Origin: Dryas octopetala
Taxonomy: Eukaryota > Streptophyta > Magnoliopsida > Rosales > Rosaceae
Assembly (NCBI GenBank): GCA_963921425.1
Contig: OY992833.1
Coordinates: forward strand, 28,196,698-28,260,697
DNA length: 64,000 nt
Direction: 5' to 3'
In this document: positions 10,880 through 23,130 of the stretch, piece by piece
How positions within the stretch are numbered: position 1 is the first letter of the stretch
Layout of the letters: each line of letters opens with the position of its first letter
Position numbers and translations under genes: made by a program
Notes under the pieces: generated by a model
What the model was told of the DNA's origin: nothing
Databases searched by the model: none
Seen by the model: the letters and a program-made list of their open reading frames with translations, nothing else

Positions 10880-13800
10880 TACAAGATTAATGCCACCTTT
10901 CACTGTTTCTAAAGGGATTCACTGCCCTGTGACCCTGTCCAAGTTCAGGGTTTGATACTCTGCATCGTCTGCAACCTGCAACCACAAGTCAAATATGTAG
11001 AAATGTCACATTCATTTTTTAATAACAAGACTTTGGTAATTAAGCATTTAAGCTAATTGTTTATCAATGGCGGGCCGCATAATTTACTATGATTTGTAAC
11101 TTGTAAGTGATTCTATTTAACGCTTAAATCAACCGACAATAAAATTAATGAAACACCCGTGAGGCTGAGTGTTTCCCCACTCATCATCTATGATATTAAT
11201 CTGTCGTCTCACCTCACCTCGTGTGCTGTGTTGTTAAAAGTGGTCATCATATGATTAATCTTATTTTGCAATGACTATTAGCCAAAGATGAAATAAAAAT
11301 AATGATACCCCAACATGTGGACCAGCAATCCATTACAAAAATCTTTGCCCCATTAGGCAATAGGACCCCTTCAAGTTGACCTGTTGCCCTCTTGCCACTA
11401 AATTCTAAAACTCTATATGAAATCAAACAAAAAGAAAAAAAGGTATAAAATTGAAAATAAAGAATCAATGGTGGATGAGAAGGAAAATTGATCAGTTGGG
11501 TGAGTGTCCCCAATGCACTTACAAAATGAATTTTCAGAGAGAAATAAAGTCACAGCGCGGTGCTCCAGAAGGCAGAAGAAGCTAAGCCCGTGATCAAAGG
11601 AGTTGTTGCCTTGTAAAGGGGGTGAAATGTAAAGCTATATCTTTGTAGTAGATTTGGCTTTTGCAGCTTTGCTTGCTTTTGTTGTCTGTTACTCGGTTTC
11701 TCTGTTTCTCTTTTCAAGTTTAAACTGTCTTACGTGGCCAACCCACCCAACTACCTCTACTATTCTTTCTCTTGCACTGTAATTGAAAAATCAAATCAAC
11801 TACATGCTCAAAAAGTACTTCTAAGTTTCTAACTACCCATTGGATTTGGTGAAGTGCTTTCAAGTTTATTCTTAGGTTCGTTATAGAAGCATTAATGATG
11901 TCTACATCTACAAGATCAACCATAAAGGCTCGTTATAGTTCATCAATATTGGTTTTAGTACAAGTGATAACTAGGCTTAAGGTTTTTTTTAAAAATAATT
12001 TTTAAATAAAGATCGAAAGTGTTTTAAAATTTGTAAAAAAATATTTTTAATTCAGAATAATTTATAAAAAAATTCTTTTAATTCATAATAAAGTCATTTT
12101 AATTTATAATAAAGTTCTTCCCCAATTTGAATCGTATTTCTCCTTTTAGAGTGTAGAGTGAGATTTGTAGAGACTGCATGTTAGGTTTTAACTTCGAGAT
12201 TTTTGGTGGAATCCAAAATTTTGGAATTAAAACCTAGCATAAAGCCGTAAAAAAAATAAAATAAAATAACTTAATTAAAAACTCTAAATCACTATCGGTC
12301 TTACTCTAATAAAAACTCATAAAATAAACTAGACTCTAAGTCTCCCTTAATTTAATTATATATTCTTACACACAAAAATATTATGAATTCATCACTTTTT
12401 TACACATAACCTATTTTTAGATAGTCAAATTATAGGCCCTTAGTCTATATTTGAGGAATATTGTAAAGGCAAAATAAAATCAAGAAATGTAGCCGACACG
12501 GATTATGCTGAAGATTTTCTTAGATTCTATTGTTACTTCCTTTAATGATGGATCACTTGATTTTTTTTTTTTACGTTTGAATAGACCCTATAAAGCCATA
12601 AAGGTATGCAAAAGTTTGCATTGGATCTTGCTTTGAATTTTAAATTGCTTCTACAAAAAGGTTTGGAGTCAATCGATTACACACTAATTGCACTTTGGTC
12701 CATGCATGTCCCATGGGTAATGGGTTAAATATAAATCATGCATTTTGATTGGCTTTTTTTTTTTTTTTTTTTAATTTACATGCCAAATTAAGGACAGTGC
12801 AATAGGGTTTGGATCCTCTAATTTTCTTCTGTCTTTCTATCACAATGGTCCAGTTCGTGCCTTGGATACATCATAAATAAGTTGACCCGTGAAGAACAAA
12901 TTACTTTACCTCGTATATTTCTCCTTCTTTTTCATTTTTCTTATTTTTTGGTATTTTCTTGAAATATTAAAAATATATTTTTTTGGACAACAAAAAAAAA
13001 AAAGAGTGTCCAGCCACCACCTTTCACGCAATCTCTAAATCTCTTTATTGAAAGTTTGGGTTCAATTGGAAATCTTTGGTTTAATAGCATTTAAAACTAT
13101 CATTTTCGAGTCGATTCGTTTTGCATAAGCAGGGCCAAAATCGATGTGATTGCTAACTACATATTAGTCTCAATTTTCAGTGTCAGAATTTCTTCAGCCT
13201 CTTTTGGATCACAGATATACAGAGCCAATTTTGAATTCATCTGTTAGGGCTTCTAGTTGTGAGTCTTGTGACCCTTGTTTGATATCATAAAAAGCCTTAT
13301 CTAAGCTAGGCCAAGGATTCCATGACAAAGCCATGAAATTGCATTTATTTTTTGAGAGAGACCCTATTTGAGGCAACCCGACAAATACAGTACCTAAATT
13401 AATAGGGTGTTTAAACCTTTTCTTTCCTATCGTATTGACAACCAAACAGGCCCTATAATTGTGGTTGCTCCCTTGTTCAGTTGCCTAAAATCAATAAATC
13501 TCTTGCGGGTTTGAAACAAAATCAAGAAATCTCTTGCATACTTTTTTTTAAAATTATTTTTATACTATTTTTTCTCTATTAATACATAACCGATTAATAA
13601 TTATTATTTTATAATTTAAGCAACGTGCCCACTACCAATTCTGGTCAAGCACCAATATATTATTATAAGATGAAAGTAAGACTCAATAAACTCATTAGTG
13701 TGCGAACTTTTATATCAATGGCCTTAATACTATAAGTAGTGGATTACCCAACTTATATAATTTATATTGAGATTAGTTCTATGCACACCTTGCACCAAAC

Positions 13801-15919
13801 CACATAATTCTAATTTTTTTTTTAACTTAAAAAGTGGATAGAAAATGTGGAATTAATTAATATAAGGAATATTCTTAGTAGATTTTTATTTTCTTGGTGT
13901 GAGTATATATCATTTTAGGTATAAAACTTTCACCCATTACAAGAAGAGCATAGAAGGCGTCATCACATGTATGTATGTAAAAAGACGTTTACAATCGCAC
14001 GTAAATACATGTGCTTGTTCTTATAGGACCCTTGCACATGCAAAGTATGGTTAGGGTCCTTTATACTTTGTATATTTATAGGACTTTAACTTGTATGCTT
14101 CCAAGTTTCAGTTAATTTCATTTTTTATCCATTAATTCTTCGATCGTTCTTCTTTTTCTGGTTGATGAGTACTTCAGTTTCTATAAGACTATAACTAGTT
14201 GGCTTATAAGTCTTATAATTAATTCTTTGAGTTCAAGTTGGCATGATCAACCATGTTTTTAGGTCATTTGTTTTACTAAATAAAAAATCCAATAAGAGAA
14301 AATATTTATAACAATGCTATAGTTGATGGTTCAAGTTGGTATTATATTATTAATTCACCCATTACCATTAAATATCAATTGCATTGCAAGTTTATTGTTT
14401 CGAAGTTTGAACTTCAGATTTTCAAAACGTTTGGAACAAATTATGTGTCTAGCCAGGCTTGGTGAAGGCAACATATCCACATGCAATTTGTAGCACATCC
14501 AATTGACTAGAATTTTTTTGTCAAGAAAAGAAAAAGGTTAGAATTCTTGAACTCTAATTGGTCAATGCTTCTACATGGGTGACGTATGTCCCCGGAGATA
14601 TACGTGGACAATATTGGCCCATATCATAATAACTTGGGTTGGTTTTAGACTTTTAGTTACGGTATTCCATAACCATGTGGTTCCCTATCACCACCATGGT
14701 GACTAGCTAGCATAGCAAAATGGTCCTGCACTTGGAAAGAGTGACTTACTGGCTTATCTAAGAAATAAAAGTAGGCACACCGATACCAGGAAATTTTTCT
14801 GTATGTGATGGTCATACACGTGGTTATCTCACAGTCTATATATATATATATATATGTGAGATGTATTTTTATTGATGAGACTTATATTTATATTTGCAAG
14901 CTTGAGGCATGAAAGGTCTCATTTGAAAGGAAATTTCTTGTGCCAAAACAAAGTTATTTTGTATGAAATTGTAAAAAAGATAAAATGAGGTGAAGACAAG
15001 GAATAAAAGTTGAAATTGGGTATTAATTTGTCAAAAAAAAAGGAGGATTACTAGCTATAGATTAGGTTGCTCAAATTATCAAGATTATGAACACTGAATT
15101 TGAGACCTCGAGAAAAGAATTTGAAATAAAATGCATGAGCCTGACATGGGTGTGACTGTCGTGGACTCGTGGGGTACTTTTCTAGAGAGAGAAAACCCTA
15201 TTAACTGCCAATTGAATCCAGCTATTGTTGATTTATGGTCAGCCACTAGTACTAGTTTTATGTGAGATAAAAGCAAACTGAAAACCTTAAAAATATAGTC
15301 AGCTTCTACACATGCATGCTTGAGTGACAAGGTGATGACTGATGAGGGTATGAAGCACTAAACAAATTAAAGCAAATCCACTTCTCTTTTTTTTTTTTTT
15401 CGCCACGAAACCCACTTCTATTTGAACACCCTAATTTGCACTTTTCATGTTCAAAGGCTCTGGCTCTCATCATTATATGAATATTAATACAGCCCCACGC
15501 CATAAGGGCAATTGGTAAGAGAATAAGTTAGGTAAGTAATTGCTTGGGCAACTGTTTATTACTTGTTAGGGAACACTCCCACATGTAGGAACCCAACATG
15601 TACTTACACCACTAAGCTTTTGATAGGGACTTCCTCAAACGTACTCAACACAGAGATAGATAAAGCTCATGTATGGACCCCCATGATCACATGGTCCTCA
15701 CATTAAACCTTACTTTAGGATCATGGACTCCTACGTATATTTGCATCACATATACACTTAAAAAGGGCAAAACCCAAGGGGTTTGGCTAAACAATCAAAA
15801 TATTTTTTTTAATCTTTCATTCCATCTTATTTTCTATCACTTGAGTTAAGGTCAATAAGTAACTTAAAATTCGTATTAAACAAAGTGCACTACAAATAGG
15901 CAAAATACAACCAAACTAA

Positions 15920-16268
15920 GGGCCTGTTTGGTATTCTATTCAAAAACTATTTTTTGTTTTCAAAAAGTAAAAAAACAAGTTTTAGTCAAGAAAACGTGTT
16001 TGATAGACCATTTTTAAAAACAGTTTTTAGAAAAAAAATTCAAAAACATGCCTCTTTTTAAAAATGATAAAACATCATTTTTCTCATATTTTTTTTTTAC
16101 ACTTTCTTTTTTCTTAGACGTCATCATTTTTTAAATTTAAAAATTGTTTTCAAATTTCATACCAAACACGTTTTCAAATTTTAAAAATTAATTTTGAAAA
16201 CTCACGTTTAAAAAAAAAAAATCTTAATTTTTGAAAAAAAAAAATTGAGTAGGATACCAAACTGGCCC
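15920..16268. mobile_element. Tourist-like MITE (PIF/Harbinger), 349 bp
   Basis: The element starts GGGCCTGTTTGGTATTC and ends with the inverted form GATACCAAACTGGCCC. It is flanked on both sides by TAA (15917-15919 and 16269-16271), the 3 bp target duplication of PIF/Harbinger elements. The interior is AT-rich with no coding capacity. Terminal matching is good but not perfect, so moderate age is likely. Confidence 0.85.
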
Positions 16269-18710
16269 TAAGCTTTTTCCTTTTTTTTTTTTTATGGATA
16301 TATGACCATTTTTTTTTAGCCTTTGGTTCCATTTGGTTTTGAGCGCCAACTTAACTTGATTCCCAATTCAACCAGCACTCCTCTAAAGTGTACAGTGTAC
16401 ACACATTTTGTCCTTCTCACGCACATGGCCATAAATCATAATTAAAGAAAACAACCACTTAAAAAGTCGTTCAAAAAGAAAGAAAAAAAGTCACACATCG
16501 TAGGATCGATGGATGCATGCATGGGGAATTGAAGCTTTGTCAAAATAACATTCTATCAGCCACTAAGCTAAATCAGTCGAATTGGGACATCACATTTACT
16601 AATGTCGGCTGCAAAATGATAAGGTTATGGATAACCTCAGTAAGTTGTAACATCACCCATTGATGCTGCCACAAATTAAGAGAGCTAGATGTGGGAGACC
16701 ATGTACAAAACAAGGGCACTGAAGAAGACCGGGTTCCCTTTTTAAAAAGGCAAAAGCCAATGGGAATTGTATTTTCTATGACAAGTTCAAAATCTTAGCC
16801 TCACTTTTATCACTTTCTTTGGGAAAAAGAAAAAAAAAGGAATGAGAAAAAAGAACAAAAAAAAAAAAAACAATCTGACCCTAATCCTATAGACCCTAGC
16901 TAGCTAGTGATTGCGCTATAAGGGGGTGTCAGAATCGCAATACTATTCAATCGTGTAGGAGAATAGAGTAGCGTTTATCTGATTGTGGCAAATTGATACA
17001 CAAGGAAAAGGACTTGGAGAACATGGCCAGTGGGTGGAAGGAAGCAACCTTTGTCATGATCCATTTGGGCCCAATTGTAGAAATCATGTTGCATATATGC
17101 ACAATGTACATGCAATTGTCTGGTGTAATGCCGACGAAGCACATGATTGTGGGGAAGGGGAGGATGGTGAGTACTACTGCTCACTTGCTCAGGATGGTCC
17201 CCTTCCTGTAGCAGAGCCCTAGGGCCCATATTATAGAAAATATTCCACTATCCCCCTTGTTGGCCCATCATGTAAATTTTCAATGGATAGGGAAATGGGT
17301 CCATGGGTAATTAATTAATTTTCTCTGCTTTCATGTGGTGGGGGAGCCGTGGAGGGGAACCGAGCTCACACAACTCACATGTTAGTACACAGGACAAACT
17401 AGTCCAGAAAATGGTTTAGGTTATGATAATTACTTGTCCGCTGATGTAAACCCTTCATTACAAGTTTGAAATATAATGGTAGTGAGAAATATATTAATAA
17501 GAAAATAGGGGTGTGACAGTAGAAAAGATGAATTTCAGAGTGAAACTAATTAACCATGTAGAGGATCCCATGTGGGTGAGACCAGCTAATTTGTCTGCAT
17601 TGATGACTTGATGTATAAGAGCAAAGCAGATTAAATGGCTTCTGAAGCAAGTGCTTTCAACTTTCTATGTGAAGTAGTGCCACTACCCCACTCTCACCTT
17701 CAATCACAGAGTAAGTAACTTCTTCAACCCCAGTCCTGAAAGGTTGAGTAGTACTAGTGTACTAATTTCAACCAGTACATGAAGATATTTTCATCCTTTT
17801 TTTTATCTTCTCCTTTTGTTTTACCAGCCATATGTTGATCCCCCCCAAAAAGGCCATCAAATATCTCCAATCCAATAATTCAATAGTCTCCACAAATCCC
17901 AGTTAAAAGTTGGTCCATAAAGAGATTGAGCTACATGGGCACAAACCAACCTCCTATATGTTGGTTGATAAAAACCAAGTTGATCCCAGCCCAAAACAAA
18001 TAAGCCAATGAAACCAATGTTTCTTAGGGTACGTTTCAAATAAAATCAGGGGTTACATAGTCAAGTCAATTAATAAAAAAATTATACAATAACTTAGTTT
18101 GAAAATGATTGTCAATGAATGGATTGCCTAAGCCTATTGGAATTACAAATACTGTCCTGCCCATTTATAACGGTGTCTTTTTCTTTTTGTTGATTAATGG
18201 ATGACCATCTTCTGACCAAGAAAACTACAGTAATTCCGTTCAATTTTAGCAAACTTGAAGCTCATATGTAGTCGTACAATTTGTAGTATTACTTTTACTA
18301 TAGGAGATAGTGTACATTTTCATTTTGGTGGGCAATCAACCAGTAGTTCAGATTTGCTTCTTCAATAAATAAGCATTCCACGAATCTAATTCATATTTAT
18401 CAAGAACATTATATGATCTTAGAGACGACAAAATAAGATTTCTTTCACGTTCTTTTTAAATAAATTCATTCACAATCAAAATACAGAGGCACAATTAAAA
18501 TGTAAACATGCAGTTGTCTTCTTCCAACTAGGGTTTCAACCCACAATTTGCGCAAGATCAAATCTATACAAGGTGACCAGGTTATACAATCACTGTTAAT
18601 AAATAATCTACTCAACTAAACTGAGACTGACAACCAATTAGCAGACTTCAAGAAGACAGAAATAGCATATTCAGAAAAATTTCAGACTTCCAATCAGCAA
18701 CATATTTTCT

Positions 18711-20839
18711 TCAGCTCTTAATAATCGGCCCTGCTGTCATCTTTGACTTTGAGCATCCAACTGCTCCCTGATCAACTGATTTTCCACTCAAATGCTGTGA
18801 AGAGTGAGAGCCAATTTTTCTCAACTTACCTGGAAATTCTTTGCTCAAATTACCTTTCAAAGAAAGATTTTTCTTTATGCGACTCCTGTTAAGCAACAGC
18901 ATACTATTGCGTGGGGGAGCATGCAGAGCCCCTTCAACACAATCTCCCACCTGTGCACATCCCCAAGGCCTGGATGGCCCATCATCACAAATTGGTCTGA
19001 GCCTTGGGAAACCAGTCCGCACTCTTGAGAAACCTTGCTGCTCGGGGAGATTTTCCTCCTCGAATCTGGCACAAAGGGGGCAGGGAGGGTCACTTTTACG
19101 TGTCTTAGGTGTTGTTTGATCCAAACACTCTGCATGGAAAACATGACAACAAGAAAGAACCCCGGTGACTGGCATATCTCCACTTCTCACTATCCGCCGA
19201 CAACTCCAAGGTGATCTCTGTGAAAGAAACCTTTCACACAAGCCACATCTAAAATGATCAGACATATTACATGGTCGACCAGAAATTTCTGCCTCAAATG
19301 ACTCAGAAACATCTGCAAAATCAATGCTGCTGCTGGCACTGCTCCAGCGGTGGGCATCTCTTTGAGGACTGGCAGCATCAAATTCTGGAAACCCGGAAAC
19401 TGTGAGGTCAGAAGCCTCTCTGGGGGGTGTTTGTGCAGGAAAGGACACGGGATGAATAGGTTTGGACATGAAAGGACGGCAACTTGAGAAGGTATGATGA
19501 GAAGTTAGGCATGCCTTGGCCATGGATTCAGACTCACTGCTGTCTGAACGGGACGAGGTGGATCCCCCAGTATCTTGAATTTCTGAGGTTCCCTGCAAAG
19601 ATACCATCAAAGGAAATGCTGTAATGATTTTCTTTAATTTGATAATCTAAGATAGCTAAGTTTTAGCTCGATACCTCCATGGTAGGTCTAAAGGATGACT
19701 GCCCCAAAGCTGGACCTAGCAAGTAAGAGGAAATGAGTTTGGTTAATGCAAATGAGTTACAACATGAACATCATCAACAAAGATGACAAACAGGAGATTA
19801 TTAAATTTCTTCACAAAGTAGAAATTTTTAATCCTTCATTTTATAAGGCTGAAGGGATCTGATTGTTGATCAATCAAAGTAAATGTTTAAGCATGATATG
19901 TAAGAATAAACAGCAATGGCAAGAATTCAATCAAGTATTGAGAATCCATAATAATACAAGAACTCAATCAAGAATAATAATAAACAGCAAAGGCAAGAAC
20001 TCAATCAAGAATAATACAACTCAATGCTGTATTGAGAATCTCAAAGTATGAAATATCATTTGCACTCATGACAGTCTCCAATGTGGAACCTGAGAATCTC
20101 AAGGGCACAACAAAGGTCACATCAAACTTTGCTAACTCATCCACATGATCTCTAATCCAATGAAAAGTTCCAGATCAGTTTTAATAAGCTCCTAAACATT
20201 CTCTTTCTGTATTACAGCTCTGTTTAATCCAACTAAATGAATCCTTAAAATATTATCCAAGAAATAATTTAATCTTTAAAGTTACCCTCATGAGTCATGG
20301 CAATTGCACTTGAACACATAATTTTTTCATCTACTCTTTCTGGCACCAGATTGTAATGCCAACAAATAGAAATTCACCTCAAAAGCAATATAATTTCTCA
20401 GGCATCATCATGTATGTTTCTGAAATAGAGATGCATTATCAATTGTATTACCTCTCCTTTTTGCAGTTTCATAATCATCTATACTGATTTCCTGTATTGC
20501 TGGAGGTGTCCACTGAGGGCCTTGAGAAAGGTCAGATGAACTACTTAAGAACACCCCGGCGCCATCAGATGCAGAGTAGTGATGATTATAGAGATGGTTG
20601 CCTCTCACCCATCCCCTACTTCCTTTACTGTTTGATGAAGTAGAAGAACCATATGGTTGAATACCATCATGCAGACCATATTGTAGTTCTTCAGTTTGGA
20701 ACCGGAAATCCCATCTTGATGGGGGTGGTGAAAAGCTCGTATTAGTTCTCCAGCAAGGCTCGTCTGGACCAATGGACCAGTCCCTACTGGCCGTATGAGA
20801 TTCATGTGGCCTTGCAGCCACACAACACAGCGACCCCGT
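18711..20839 (-). CDS. RING-finger protein (putative E3 ubiquitin ligase), start codon uncertain
   Basis: Coding exons on minus are 20452-20839 (exon from about 20844), 19675-19715 and 18711-19592, about 436 residues if it begins at the codon at 20837-20839. The C-terminal half carries a RING-type Cys/His set: RCGLCERF, SCRRIV, SCCHVFHAECLDQ and DPPCPLC. The rest is Ser-rich, with a basic tail near the end (RSRIKKNLSLKG). A 5' UTR exon ends at 21897 with a clean GTAAGT donor. The frame opens after an in-frame TAA and reads KIAKTGSLCCVAARPHES. There is no in-frame ATG before the conserved N-terminus; the position where I recall Met in relatives is ACG. Alternatively a 15-base micro-exon near 20,960 supplies an ATG. 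As a RING protein it is probably a ubiquitin ligase, but its substrate is unknown. Confidence 0.8.
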
Positions 20840-21896
20840 TTTAGCTATTTTTTATAAGACACAACAAAATCGATTCTGTCTGCTATCAACCTTCCCGAAG
20901 CTCACCTCACTAAGTTACATTACTTACATGAAATCAACATTTCTAAAACAAGTTACAACTTACATTCATTTATGCTAAGTTCCACTTCTCAAAAACTCAT
21001 GGTGCAACATATAATAGTATAATACATCATACAACATCTAACAGTATTAAGCACTGTACTCAGAGTTCAAAGACCCACACTTTAAGAGCAGAGGAACTTC
21101 ACAAATGAAATAGGCAACTCGCATAAACATGGGATCAAAATTTCTTCATCAAAATTAACGATACACAGTAAGAGTACGCTGCTTACACCTCCATATTTCT
21201 TCCAAAAAATAGAAATTCTTCAAAATTCTTCAGTAGTTCTAGACTTCTAGTGGCAACCCTACAAAAAAAAAAAATTAGACAAAAATTTAGACAACGTTAA
21301 GTTCAACACACATAAAACACCACAACAGAAATACTCAACAAGAAACTAAACCATCATCTTAACATTGGCAATGTGAAAGACGGTTTACAATAATAGCCTC
21401 AGTTGTGGTATTTATCTGCAACTGAGACAAGAACAGTGAAAAGTATAGAATGTACTGTGCCTCGAAAACTATATAATAATTAGGAAGGACCGAGAAATCA
21501 CATAAATTCCACAAAGCCAGTGATTTTTACAGCCAATATCAAGTGGGTTTTTATAACGACCCAAGTTACACTTAAATTCAAAACTTTCTGAAGGTGCATT
21601 TTTCATATTTTTATAAAATATAAGATGAGGCATCCGTAAAATCGATTAGAAATTCAATAAAAATTCACACAAAAAAAAAAGATTAGAAATTTAGAAAGAG
21701 AAAAGAAAACACATAAACATAGGTAAGGAACAGAACATGCTCTTGGAAACAGCAATCCAAACAGTACAGTTAGCCAAACAAAGCGCATAAAAAGCAAAAT
21801 TCGTGAGCTGAAAATCAGTGAAAACCCTAGAAATGAGTCAAAAATTAAAAACAATAATTGGCCCTGAAATGTAAATGGAGAAAGAGAGAACTTACA

Positions 21897-22000
21897 GCTA
21901 GACCATGGCGAAATTACACTAGAAGAAACCCTCAGCTATACTTAGGCGACTGGTTGTCGACTAAGAAATGGAAACCCTAATATATCGGGGAGAAAAAGAG
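21897..22000 (-). other. 5' UTR exon of the RING gene, with a two-codon uORF
   Basis: On minus the segment ends CATGGTCTAGCT followed by GTAAGT, a consensus donor. The ATG GTC TAG within it is a two-codon upstream reading frame that ends just before the donor. The frame that would continue into exon 2 contains a stop and no ATG. The transcription start is not defined; about 22,000 is a guess. Confidence 0.5.
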
Positions 22001-23130
22001 GGAGCATATTTAGGTGCCTTTTTGCATTAAGATCCTCCCTTTGTTGTACAATTTTACATAATCCCATCTCATGCCCTATTTCTTCTACTTTAATTAACTT
22101 CTTTCCTTTTTTTTTTTTTTTTTAAATTACCATTAGAAGAAAATTGACTTTTTTTGTGCAATTTAAGTATTAATTTATTTATTTAGTGTTGGCGTGCGGC
22201 TTAATTTACATGCTTCATTAGGCATCAGATTTATTTATTTTTTTGTTGTCACTATGTGCATATATCATGATTTCTTCTTTTTTTCTTAACCCTGTTTCTT
22301 ACTTCTTTTTTCCACTTTTTTTTTTTTTTTTACATTTATTCTTAATTTATTTATAAATTGAACACTCTTTATAAATAGCTAAAAAATACATTTTGTAGGA
22401 CATCAACACTGGATTCTTTTTCTTGGGTATGGGCGTATGGGTATGTAAAAAAGTACAGGAATCTCCTAGTCCTAGAGAGATTTGTACCTTTTGGAAGTGC
22501 TGTATCAGATGACTTGTAGTGTAGCAATGGTGCAATAGAACAATACCATCCACCCCACACACTTTCTTTGAGCTTCGATTATTGAACTTGAAGATTATTC
22601 CAAGGACCCCTTTAGTTTGAGTTGATAATCATATATTACATTTCATATGTGTAGCAAACCAGCACTAAACACATCAGGAATTGAAAATTTGGAGCTCAAT
22701 GTGTCTTCAAGTGGAAGCACCTTGGCATGCATGAGGCCCACAAGCCGAATGATGATGCTACATCTACAGACTACAATGCATTTCTGCAAACGCTAAGTAA
22801 ACTACAATATGTTCCAATAATAACAATACAATCCAATCCAAGATTCTCCAGTTGAGCCCCATCAGGTTCAGACTATACAAGAATTATTCCTTTTAGGGAA
22901 CAAGCAGACTACAAATAAGATTGTAAACAAATTTTTGGCACCAGGAGGCATGACACTAACTGACAACTGAAACACAAACACCCATGCTTGCCAAAATTCT
23001 CAATTATGGCAGGGTGGAATATTTGACTCAAAGAACATCAAACAATACTCCATAGGTCAACTGGCTCTCGAACCTTCAGTCTCATTAATTGCACCCTTGA
23101 AACGAATAGTGGAATCATGACCTTATGTTA
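22001..23130. other. Spacer between the RING promoter and methyltransferase 3' end
   Basis: AT-rich sequence with long T tracts near 22.1 and 22.3 kb. The upper part should hold the RING gene promoter, and roughly 22.7-23.1 kb the 3' UTR of the methyltransferase gene. No recognised gene, RNA or transposon. Confidence 0.5.

Larger units (their letters stand above)
7583..18710. other. 11 kb gene-poor spacer
   Basis: No protein gene was recognised on either strand. The open frames here (for example 8538-8981 minus, 7806-8096 plus, 10191-10529 plus, 13209-13445 minus) have no family resemblance and no convincing splice partners. The spacer does hold a 230 bp tandem duplication (9465-9932), a 43 bp-arm hairpin (10784-10879), a Tourist-like MITE (15920-16268) and many homopolymer A/T tracts. 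A GC-richer block at 16,920-17,230 is open on both strands and remains unexplained. The left end should hold the expansin promoter. Confidence 0.6.

Noticed and set aside
13430-13456. Possible MITE right end (AACCAAACAGGCCCTA)
   Set aside because: No matching left terminus within the preceding kilobase was found, so an element could not be supported.
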